DNA of 64,000 nt, from positions 249,682 through 313,681 of the forward strand of contig JAUMWD010000001.1 in NCBI GenBank assembly GCA_030529825.1. The letters are read 5' to 3'. The position numbers and the translations under genes are program-made. Of the stretch, positions 26,224 through 33,212 are shown one piece after another. The notes under the pieces are model-generated. The model saw only the letters and a program-made list of their open reading frames with translations. It was not told the DNA's origin and did no database searches. Numbering within the stretch: position 1 is the first letter of the stretch; every line of letters starts with the position of its first letter. Origin of the DNA: Bacillota bacterium. Lineage in GTDB: Bacteria; Bacillota; Clostridia; Oscillospirales; Oscillospiraceae.

Positions 26224-26309
26224 CCAAAACAAAAAACCACACCCTTCGGTGTGGTTTTTGTTATGGCGGAGACGGAAAGGATTGAACTCTTGACCTATAC
26301 GGCGGTAAA
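26224..26309. repeat. 86-bp direct repeat, copy A: terminator plus 3' part of a tRNA-Ala-like sequence
   Basis: It matches 28922-29007 over 86 bases with 4 visible mismatches and no gaps. It contains a bidirectional terminator hairpin (ACCACACC cttc GGTGTGGT) and, on the minus strand, the T arm, acceptor 3' strand and CCA of a tRNA resembling the tRNA-Ala at 29159-29234. The 5' half of the tRNA is missing. The tRNA-like part is inverted on both sides of the hairpin, giving a long palindrome. Confidence 0.8.
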
Positions 26310-26338
26310 TGCTGCGAAGGCAGCACCTTTGCGATACT

Positions 26339-28699
26339 TCAGGAATTTTCTTTGCCGATTTTCCCCAGTACTATTCTTGCAAGCACGAGGAATACTATTG
26401 AAAACACTAAAAGCATTACCCACGACTTTCCTAAATGCGAAATCGTATACTCGAAAAATGTTTCCATCTCGTGAGGAACGTTGATTCCCTGCTGCTGCAG
26501 CTTCAAGGGCAAATCGTTGAGGTTTGCAGTTGTACCAAAGCCTTCCATACTCCATCTGCAGGTTGCAAACCACGAAATGATTTCAGTAGAATCGCTTAAC
26601 TTGAAAATCAGACCTGAAAACAGAATTTGAGGCATCAGCAGTATCGGCGCAACTGTCATGGCTCTGTCGGCGTTATAGAAAAGGGAAGACACAAAAAGTC
26701 CCATTGCGGTTGCGGAAAATGCCGTAATAAAAGCGGTAATCAGGATTTCAAAAAACGGCTGCATAAGGAGACCTTCCTCCGGCAAGCCTATTAAAACGCT
26801 AAATCCCACTGTGAGTATCAGGGCCTGCAGTAAGCACAGCGTGCCGAGTACTACGATTTTTGAAATAATATATGAGCTTAAGGATAACCCTGCCATATAT
26901 TCTCTTTTCAGAATTGTACGCTCTTTACATATCTCCTGGATCGCATTAAGCATTCCTATCCAGAACGCCGAGCACGAAAGGGCAAACAGCAGACTCTTTG
27001 TCATTTCGTATTGCTGATACTCATTGCCGTCTGCCACAAGTGAAATCAGTACCGCAAGAAGCGGCGCCTGCAGCAAAAGCAGCAACAGCCTTTGCTTGTC
27101 ATTGGCAACGAGCCTGAAATAGCGTGAGCATAAAACCTTTGCCTGCTTCAGCCTGCTCCCTTTACCGGCTCTCGGAGCTTCATTTGTCTGATGCTGCGTG
27201 ATTGAGCTTCTTCTTGTGCTGTCAAACTTGTTGCGCCAATAACTTGCATTTTCCGTAATCAGATTATATACATCGACTATATCATTTACATTGAAAAACT
27301 TCAGTGCTTCATCATATGAGCCCAGGAAGCACAGATTGCCGCCCTTTCCCATAAATGCAATTCTGTCGCACATCTGAAGCTGAAGGGTGCTGTGCGTTAC
27401 CAGTGCGATGGTTTTTCCCGAATCGCTCATTTTCCTCAATGAGAGCATTAAGCTGCGCTCTGTTCCGGGGTCCAGACCGGAGGAGGGCTCATCCAGGAAC
27501 AGCAGGTTGGGATCTGACAAGAGTTCAACTGCAATGCTGGCCCTTTTCCTTTGGCCTCCGCTAAGCCGCTTGATGAAATTTCCCGTCTCATCCTGGAGCT
27601 CGACTAATTCAATGGCACGCTTGATCGCCGCATTGCGCTCGCTCTCCGTTGTGTCTTCGGGTAAACGCAGCTTTGCGGTATATAACAGCATATCGTACAA
27701 AGTCAGATTGTCGTAAACGATATCCGATTGCGGCACATAACCTACAATACTCTTCAGGGAATCGAAATTGCGGTATAGATCCACACCGTTAATAAGCACA
27801 GTACCTTTATCGGGCTTCAGGTATCCGCACATACAATTCAGTATTGTGGATTTTCCCGCACCTGAACCTCCGATGATGGCAATCAGCTCACCGGGCTTGA
27901 TGCTCATTGAGACATTGTTTGTTGTCACAACACGGCTGCCGCCCTTTTCTCTGGTAACCAGTATATTCGAAGCCTCTACGGAAACGCCGCTATTATAGCA
28001 ACAATAGAATATTGTGCCGGAAGTAAAAATGAGCTTGGAATTTGTGATTAGAATTACATCTTTTTCATGCAGCTTTACTTTACCGGTTATTTGCTTGTTG
28101 TTTACGATGACGCCATTGGTGCTGTTGTTATCAATTATATAATGACTGCCGTTTTCGTAAGTGATCGCGGCATGGACTTTCGATACGGTGACATGGGGGA
28201 GTGTTATTGAGCAGCTTTCGCTGCGCCCGATAGTAATGGTGTGCATTCCTCTTATAGGCACAGACAGCCACTTGTTATTGGAGTGCTTGGACGAAAAGGT
28301 GAATAGTACTCCGTTCGGGATAGCTTCCCGGCGGTTATCTATTCGTACAATATCACCGTCGCTGATTAAGCTCGAATAGATAAACGAATTGTTGTGAATA
28401 AGTCCGTTCGTGCTGCCTTCACTGGCGTATTCGTGCTTGTCCTCAATGATCCACTTGTCATTTTTGCGGACAAATCGGCCGTGCTGATACGAAACGAGCT
28501 TTGATGTGAGTATTATATCATTTTCAGGTCCACGCCCGAAATATACAGTATCCTTTCCGAACATATCAAGCTGAATGCTGATAGGCTCTCTGTTCCAATC
28601 GAATATTGTAACTATATAATTACCGGTTATATTCTTATAGTCAAAATATCCTATCGTCCTGTTAAAGTCATTTAGATGCTGCATATTATTTGTACTCAT
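26339..28699 (-). CDS. FHA-FHA-ABC ATPase-ABC2 membrane fusion transporter (ABCG-type half transporter)
   Basis: A 786-residue fusion. Two forkhead-associated domains read phosphothreonine: FHA1 about 40-125 (FGRGPENDI, then SYQHGRF) and FHA2 about 150-225 (GRSESCSI, SKVHA, NNSTNGV). An ABCG-like ATPase follows with Walker A GGSGAGKST near 275-283, signature LSGGQRKR near 377 and Walker B LLFLDEPSSGLD near 396. Six membrane helices occupy about 540-786. The gene is clearly AT-richer than its neighbours, with different codon use, and lies between two 86-bp direct repeats, which suggests acquisition by transfer. Similar FHA-ABC fusions are often regulated by Ser/Thr kinases. No kinase is in the window. 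The ribosome site is weak (GGGG). The substrate is unknown. Confidence 0.92.
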   Translation of the reverse strand: MSTNNMQHLNDFNRTIGYFDYKNITGNYIVTIFDWNREPISIQLDMFGKDTVYFGRGPENDIILTSKLVSYQHGRFVRKNDKWIIEDKHEYASEGSTNGLIHNNSFIYSSLISDGDIVRIDNRREAIPNGVLFTFSSKHSNNKWLSVPIRGMHTITIGRSESCSITLPHVTVSKVHAAITYENGSHYIIDNNSTNGVIVNNKQITGKVKLHEKDVILITNSKLIFTSGTIFYCCYNSGVSVEASNILVTREKGGSRVVTTNNVSMSIKPGELIAIIGGSGAGKSTILNCMCGYLKPDKGTVLINGVDLYRNFDSLKSIVGYVPQSDIVYDNLTLYDMLLYTAKLRLPEDTTESERNAAIKRAIELVELQDETGNFIKRLSGGQRKRASIAVELLSDPNLLFLDEPSSGLDPGTERSLMLSLRKMSDSGKTIALVTHSTLQLQMCDRIAFMGKGGNLCFLGSYDEALKFFNVNDIVDVYNLITENASYWRNKFDSTRRSSITQHQTNEAPRAGKGSRLKQAKVLCSRYFRLVANDKQRLLLLLLQAPLLAVLISLVADGNEYQQYEMTKSLLFALSCSAFWIGMLNAIQEICKERTILKREYMAGLSLSSYIISKIVVLGTLCLLQALILTVGFSVLIGLPEEGLLMQPFFEILITAFITAFSATAMGLFVSSLFYNADRAMTVAPILLMPQILFSGLIFKLSDSTEIISWFATCRWSMEGFGTTANLNDLPLKLQQQGINVPHEMETFFEYTISHLGKSWVMLLVFSIVFLVLARIVLGKIGKENS

Positions 28700-28870
28700 A
28701 TAAAAACCCCAATGTATAAAAAAATAAAATGCCGAATGAAAAATGTGACTTTTATTAGCGGAGCTATCGGTTTCGGTTACAACAGCAATATTTTACCATA
28801 ATTAATCGAGTAATGAAATATTATGTTGAAATTTTTAAAGAAAAAGTGTGATTTTGCAAATTGCGCATAA

Positions 28871-28901
28871 AATAAGTCGCTTTAAGTATGCTTGAAGCGA
28901 C
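28871..28901 (-). terminator. Hairpin with T-rich tail on the minus strand
   Basis: An 11-bp stem (28876-28886 with 28891-28901, one G-U pair) with a TATG loop is followed, reading leftwards, by TTATTTT. It lies in the 222-base AT-rich gap upstream of the FHA-ABC gene, in which I see no ORF. It may end leftward transcripts from the tRNA-derived region. A weak promoter for FHA-ABC (TTTCAT, 17 bases, TAAAAT) may overlap this gap. Confidence 0.5.
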
Positions 28902-28921
28902 TCGGTCGCCGCAAAGCAATA

Positions 28922-29007
28922 CCAAAACAAAAAACCACACCCTTCGGTGTGGTTTTTGTTATGGTGGAGACGGAGAGGATCGAACTCTTGACCTGTACGG
29001 CGGTAAA
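28922..29007. repeat. 86-bp direct repeat, copy B: terminator plus 3' part of a tRNA-Ala-like sequence
   Basis: The second copy of the 86-base repeat described at 26224-26309. The tRNA-like portion here (TGGTGGAGACGGAGAGGATC on the plus strand) is identical to the 3' end of the intact tRNA-Ala 200 bases away. The match stops after the T-arm and variable-loop bases. The two copies flank the FHA-ABC gene. Confidence 0.82.
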
Positions 29008-29103
29008 CGCCGTACAGGCGGCTATGCCGCCGTTTAATTTAAATCGTTTCGCTCGCCGCTAAAGCGGCAACTGCGAAACATAATATCATGAGGTCAAGAG
29101 TTC
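28982..29103. repeat. Nested inverted repeats derived from tRNA-Ala T-arm sequence
   Basis: The outer arms GAACTCTTGACCT (28982-28994) and AGGTCAAGAGTTC (29091-29103) are perfectly complementary and both match the tRNA-Ala T-arm/variable region. Inside are a perfect 11-bp stem with a GTAAA loop (28992-29002 with 29008-29018), GGCGG/CCGCC, GCCGCtaaaGCGGC, and GTTTCGC/GCGAAAC. The right arm continues to match the intact tRNA anticodon stem (CATGAGGTCAAG), in inverted orientation. Confidence 0.75.
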
Positions 29104-29122
29104 AACCCACCCATTTCAGCAT

Positions 29123-29157
29123 AAAAAAAGAGCCACCTTACGGTGACTCTGTTTTTT
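29123..29157 (-). terminator. Terminator of tRNA-Ala
   Basis: On the minus strand AGAGTCACC and GGTGGCTCT (one G-U pair) form a 9-bp stem with a GTAA loop, followed by a run of seven T. It starts 8 bases after the tRNA 3' end. Confidence 0.85.
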
Positions 29158-29158
29158 A

Positions 29159-29234
29159 TGGTGGAGACGGAGAGGATCGAACTCTTGACCTCATGAATGC
29201 CATTCATGCGCTCTCCCAACTGAGCTACGCCCCC
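29159..29234 (-). tRNA. tRNA-Ala(GGC)
   Basis: A 76-base cloverleaf including the encoded CCA. The acceptor GGGGGCG pairs with CGTCTCC, giving the G3-U70 pair that is the alanine identity element. The D arm GCTC...GAGC, the anticodon stem CATGA/TCATG with loop ATGGCAT (GGC, reads GCC/GCU) and T loop TTCGATC are all present. Partial copies of its 3' half lie at 26263-26300 and 28962-29000. Confidence 0.97.
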
Positions 29235-29246
29235 ATCAGCATGAGT

Positions 29247-29275
29247 ATTTTAGCAGATGGGAGGGTAGTTGTCAA
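29247..29275 (-). promoter_or_regulatory. Consensus promoter of tRNA-Ala
   Basis: On the minus strand TTGACA (29275-29270) and TAAAAT (29252-29247) are separated by 17 bases. The start near 29240 lies just upstream of the tRNA. Confidence 0.85.
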
Positions 29276-29294
29276 CACAAAATTGCGAATTCCC

Positions 29295-30461
29295 TTATTC
29301 GACGGAGGCGGCGGCCGTTTCCTTTTTTTCGGAGGGGATTGTAACGCCTATGCCGTTTATTTCCACGCCCTCGCTGACATTCACCAGCAGGTATTTTACG
29401 CCGTTTATGGTGCGGGCATGGATTAAATCCTGCCTGTCGGGATTGACCTTAATCACCACATCGGGAGTGCGGTATTCCAGCATGCGGTCATTCATGAGAT
29501 TCTGGGGCGGAATCTCCGCATCCTCTCCGAAGGCGGCGGCATAGCGACCTGCAAAATCCTGCACCTTGCCGCTGTCAACACCGCAGGCGCTTATAAGCTG
29601 CTGCACCTGCTTTGAGGAAAGCTTCAGGGTTTCGGGAAGCTTTGCCTCCTTATGCTCGGTGACAATGCCGTGAAGCTCGGAATGGATATCCTGCACTAGG
29701 TCAGCGCTGCAATCATCGCCCAAGGCCTCTGCAAGCACACCCTTGAAGGTGTCGCGCTGGGTGTTGACGGGCATGATGGGGCGCACATTGAAAATGTTGT
29801 TGAGGAAGGTATCATAGCCCGTAACTGCGCTGCGGCTGTAATACAAGGCACTGTAAATGTTGGTGGCGCGGTCGTCAAAGGCGGGGAAGGTAAAGCCTAA
29901 TTCCGGGGGATATACCACCCAGTCAACACCGCGGTCACGGCAGGCGGCGGCAGCGGACTCATAGTGCAAAACCGCATTGGTTTCCTTAACGGGGCAGATG
30001 GAGCAGACAAAATAGTTGTGCTGGGTGTCGCCTGCATCGTTCTGATACTCGCCGTCGGAGGACTTGTAGGGAACATCGTAGCAGTCAAAGGCCATGAGAA
30101 TGAGATAGTTCACATCAAGCTCAAGGGACATGGCAATCTTGTTGTAGAGCTTGTCCAATGCCTCCTCGTCATTGAGCTTTGACTTGCGAAGCTGCATGAG
30201 AAGTCTGTGCTCATCGCTGTCCACTACCTGCTGGGTGCGGAAAACAATGTCGTTGAGCGTCTTGCCCATGCTTCCGCCCAGGGCTTTTTTCAGAAGATTC
30301 AGATATTTTTCCTGCTCGTCAAGGGGCATCATCTCCAAAGTTTCCTTAAACTTGGTGATGATTTCACCGCGGGTGTTGACATAGCAGCCGTAGATTGTGG
30401 AAATATTGCCTCGATCCTGTTTAAAACGGCGGCGAAGCTCCGCCACTTCCTTATTAATCAT
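29295..30461 (-). CDS. DUF4317 family protein
   Basis: A 388-residue soluble protein of the DUF4317 family, found in Clostridia and of unknown function. It begins with MINKEVAELRRRFKQDRGNIS, a hallmark of the family. The middle contains a conserved CSICPVKET segment and the C-terminal third is a small alpha/beta domain (about 285-375, VVIKVNPDRQDLIHARTING). No signal peptide or membrane helix. The ATG is preceded by GAGGT. It is transcribed towards the tRNA-Ala gene, which has its own promoter starting 20 bases after the stop. No neighbour clarifies its role. Confidence 0.8.
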   Translation of the reverse strand: MINKEVAELRRRFKQDRGNISTIYGCYVNTRGEIITKFKETLEMMPLDEQEKYLNLLKKALGGSMGKTLNDIVFRTQQVVDSDEHRLLMQLRKSKLNDEEALDKLYNKIAMSLELDVNYLILMAFDCYDVPYKSSDGEYQNDAGDTQHNYFVCSICPVKETNAVLHYESAAAACRDRGVDWVVYPPELGFTFPAFDDRATNIYSALYYSRSAVTGYDTFLNNIFNVRPIMPVNTQRDTFKGVLAEALGDDCSADLVQDIHSELHGIVTEHKEAKLPETLKLSSKQVQQLISACGVDSGKVQDFAGRYAAAFGEDAEIPPQNLMNDRMLEYRTPDVVIKVNPDRQDLIHARTINGVKYLLVNVSEGVEINGIGVTIPSEKKETAAASVE

Positions 30462-30560
30462 CTGTAACCTCGAAAAGAAAAAATGTACCTGATGATTTTA
30501 ACGCATTTAAAGGTGCTGGTCAAGGCAGAAAAAAGGTGATAAAATGTCGTCGGTGATATT

Positions 30561-31223
30561 ATGATTTACGAAAACACACAGCGCGGAATATTCATTGACC
30601 GTCCCAACCGCTTTATTGCCCATGTGGACATTGACGGAGTCACGGAAACCGTGCATGTTAAAAACACGGGGCGCTGCAGAGAGCTGCTCCTTGAGGGCGC
30701 GGAGGTCATTCTGCAGAAATCCGATGACCCGAAGCGCAAAACAAAATATGACCTCATAACGGTGAAAAAGCCCAATTTGGGCTGGGTGAATATTGACAGT
30801 CAGGCGCCCAACAAGGTGGTGCTGGAGTGGCTGAAAACGCAGAATTTTGACCTCATAAAGCCCGAATACACCTACGGCGGCTCAAGGCTTGACTTTTACC
30901 TTGAACGGGGAGAGGAAAAGTGGCTCGTGGAGGTGAAGGGCTGTACCCTTGAAATTGAGGGAAAGGGCTATTTCCCCGACGCAAAATCGGAACGGGCCGC
31001 AAAGCACATGAGAGAATTGCAGGGGGCATTAATGGAAGGCTACCGCTGCGCCGCCGCCTTTGTCATAGCTATGGAGGGGGTTGACACCGTGTATCCCCAC
31101 GTGGAGCGGGACCCTGAATTTGCCGCCGCCTTTGAAAATGCAAGGGCAGCAGGCATTGAGATATGGAATCTCCGCTGCGGCGTTACGGAAAATGAACTCA
31201 TAATAAAAAATACCGGACTTTAA
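30561..31223 (+). CDS. sfsA: SfsA family sugar fermentation stimulation protein (DNA/RNA-binding nuclease-like)
   Basis: A 220-residue SfsA. The N-terminal OB-fold carries RPNRFIAHV and HVKNTGRCREL. The C-terminal part has a PD-(D/E)XK-like core with SRLDFYL and WLVEVKGCTL. SfsA was named as a stimulator of maltose fermentation genes in E. coli. The biochemical activity is unsettled. The ATG at 30561 has GGTGA only 4 bases upstream. A six-codon frame at 30544-30564 ends exactly over this start (ATGA) and may couple translation. It converges on the plsY-like gene through a shared terminator. Confidence 0.94.
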   Translation: MIYENTQRGIFIDRPNRFIAHVDIDGVTETVHVKNTGRCRELLLEGAEVILQKSDDPKRKTKYDLITVKKPNLGWVNIDSQAPNKVVLEWLKTQNFDLIKPEYTYGGSRLDFYLERGEEKWLVEVKGCTLEIEGKGYFPDAKSERAAKHMRELQGALMEGYRCAAAFVIAMEGVDTVYPHVERDPEFAAAFENARAAGIEIWNLRCGVTENELIIKNTGL

Positions 31224-31237
31224 AGTCCGGTATTTTT
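31206..31237. terminator. Bidirectional terminator between sfsA and the PlsY-like gene
   Basis: TACCGGACTT and AAGTCCGGTA flank a two-to-four base loop, with an A run on the left and TTTTT on the right. It overlaps the sfsA stop codon. Confidence 0.85.
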
Positions 31238-31878
31238 CATTCGTCGAACATATAGCTCAAATCTTTTTTGTATATGAACTTGGGCTCGGTGCGCTTAATA
31301 AGGCGGGGTATGCTCTTGCGGTATTCAAAGATAACAATAAGCGCGCAAACCAGCATCATCCATGTTACAAGGGGAATATCGATGACAACAATGGAAAGCA
31401 CCCAGGCGGTGAGGGCGGCAACTATGGCGGCAAGGCTTATGTAGCGGCGCAGAAGATATATGCCCGCGAAAATAAACAAAACACCAAAGCCCAGCTCACC
31501 GTTGAGGAAAAACGCGCAGACGCCGAATGCCGCAAGGCTTGACTGCCCCTTGAATTTGCTCATGTAGGGGAAGTTGTTGCCCAGAAGAGTACAGAGCATG
31601 GCAAAGGCGCGCCCCACCTCGGGAATATCGTAAATGCTCATGAGCCAGCCGCCCAAAAGCACGGGGAAGCCAAACTTAACAAGCGTCAGAGCCACAAGCC
31701 ATGCAAGCTGCTTGAAATTCGTATCCTTCAGAAACCGGGTAATGCCGAGATTTGTTCTCTCATACGCCAACAGATTCCTCTTGAAAATGAGGTGGGAGGC
31801 GAGGATAAGAGTGTTAAGGCATCCCATGTAGTAGGAAACTGCGGCAATTATGACGAGAAGAAGCACTAACAGAACCAT
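31237..31878 (-). CDS. Divergent PlsY-like glycerol-3-phosphate acyltransferase family protein
   Basis: A 213-residue protein with five or six membrane helices, arranged like PlsY. It sits directly after der, where Clostridia normally encode PlsY (acyl-phosphate:glycerol-3-phosphate acyltransferase). The three PlsY active-site loops are recognisable but altered. Loop 1 is YYMGCLNT instead of a GSIPxG-type loop. Loop 2 is ERTNLGITRF where GSGNxGATN is expected. Loop 3 is NNFPYMSKFKGQSSLA where GHxxPxFxxFKGGKGxA is expected. Catalytic activity is therefore doubtful or changed. Its start abuts the der stop. A true PlsY may exist elsewhere in the genome. Confidence 0.72.
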   Translation of the reverse strand: MVLLVLLLVIIAAVSYYMGCLNTLILASHLIFKRNLLAYERTNLGITRFLKDTNFKQLAWLVALTLVKFGFPVLLGGWLMSIYDIPEVGRAFAMLCTLLGNNFPYMSKFKGQSSLAAFGVCAFFLNGELGFGVLFIFAGIYLLRRYISLAAIVAALTAWVLSIVVIDIPLVTWMMLVCALIVIFEYRKSIPRLIKRTEPKFIYKKDLSYMFDE

Positions 31879-33212
31879 CAGTCCTTGTCTCCCTTCTGCC
31901 TTATTACTATGCGGACAGGAGTTCCCTCAAGGCCGAAAACGGCACGAATCTGATTTTCAATATAGCGCTGATAGGAGAAGTGGAACAGCTCCTTGGTATT
32001 GCAGAAGATTACGAAGTTGGGAGGACAGATGCCTGTCTGTGTCATATAGTAAATCTTCAGACGGCGGCCCTTGTCCGTGGGAGGCTGAACTCTTGCCTGA
32101 GCATCGGCAAGAACATTATTCAGCATACCCGTGGTAATGCGCATATGGCTCTGGTCGTTGACAAAGTTGATGAGCTCAAAGATACGGTCAGTGCGCTGGC
32201 CTGTTTTCGCGGAAATGAAAATCACGGGAGCGTAGCTCATGAAGGAAAGGTCACGGAGCACATCCTTGCGCATTTTCTCCATGGTGCCGGTTTCCTTTTC
32301 GATGAGGTCCCACTTGTTGACAACGATGATGCTTGCCTTGCCTGCCTCGTGGGCAAGACCGGCAATCTTTGTGTCCTGCTCGGTGACACCCTCACGGGCA
32401 TCAATCATGATGAGGCAAACATCGGCACGCTCAATTGCCATCTGGGCGCGCATGACGGAGAATTTCTCCACGCGCTCCTCAACCTTGGATTTGCGGCGGA
32501 TGCCTGCGGTATCTATGAAAACATATTTGCCGTGCTTGTTTTCAAATTCGGAGTCAACGGCGTCACGGGTGGTGCCTGCCACATTGGAAACGATAACTCG
32601 CTTCACGCCGAGAATATGGTTTACAAGAGAGGATTTGCCCACATTGGGCTTGCCGATAACGGCAACATGAATGCGGTCATCCTCTTCCTCGTCCTCATCC
32701 TCGGGAGGGAAGTATTTCATGCACTCGTCCAGCAGGTCGCCCGTGCCGTGGCCGTGAATGGCGGATACGGCAATGGGGTCGCCGAGACCCAGCTCGTAAA
32801 ATTCGTAGATAGCGGGGTCGAGAGCACCTGTGGAGTCCATTTTGTTGACGGCAAGCACGCAGGGCTTTCTGGAGCGCAGCAGCATATTAGCAACATCCTT
32901 GTCCGCGGCGGTGACACCCGTGCGTACATCGGTGACCAGCACGATGACATCCGCGGAGCTGATGGCGATATTTGCCTGCTCGCGCATGAACATGAGTATT
33001 TCGTTATCGGTGGTGGGCTCAATGCCGCCGGTGTCCACAATATCAAACTTTCTGCCCAGCCACTCGCATTCTGCATAGAGTCTGTCACGGGTGACACCGG
33101 GAGTGTCCTCAACTATGGAGAGACGCTTGCCCACTAACTTGTTGAAGAGCATTGATTTGCCGACATTAGGTCTGCCGACAATGGCAACAAGAGGTCTTGC
33201 CACTCTGATCAA
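31878..33212 (-). CDS. der: Ribosome-biogenesis GTPase Der (EngA)
   Basis: A 444-residue Der with two tandem GTPase domains and a C-terminal KH-like domain. It acts in 50S subunit assembly. The first P-loop is GRPNVGKS at 13-20 with DTGG and NKMD. The second is GKPNVGKS near 187 with DTAG and NKWD. The KH-like domain is about 355-440. The length and motifs are standard. Its ATG overlaps the stop of the DUF512 gene by 4 bases and its own stop touches the PlsY-like start, so the three genes form one operon. Confidence 0.97.
   Translation of the reverse strand: MIRVARPLVAIVGRPNVGKSMLFNKLVGKRLSIVEDTPGVTRDRLYAECEWLGRKFDIVDTGGIEPTTDNEILMFMREQANIAISSADVIVLVTDVRTGVTAADKDVANMLLRSRKPCVLAVNKMDSTGALDPAIYEFYELGLGDPIAVSAIHGHGTGDLLDECMKYFPPEDEDEEEDDRIHVAVIGKPNVGKSSLVNHILGVKRVIVSNVAGTTRDAVDSEFENKHGKYVFIDTAGIRRKSKVEERVEKFSVMRAQMAIERADVCLIMIDAREGVTEQDTKIAGLAHEAGKASIIVVNKWDLIEKETGTMEKMRKDVLRDLSFMSYAPVIFISAKTGQRTDRIFELINFVNDQSHMRITTGMLNNVLADAQARVQPPTDKGRRLKIYYMTQTGICPPNFVIFCNTKELFHFSYQRYIENQIRAVFGLEGTPVRIVIRQKGDKD

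Noticed and set aside
28962..29007. Second functional tRNA-Ala gene
   Set aside because: Only the T arm and 3' acceptor strand are present. The sequence diverges into an unrelated palindrome before the anticodon arm.
26224..29007. Insertion sequence or intact integrative element
   Set aside because: No transposase, integrase or terminal inverted repeats are present. Only flanking direct repeats and one cargo-like gene are seen.
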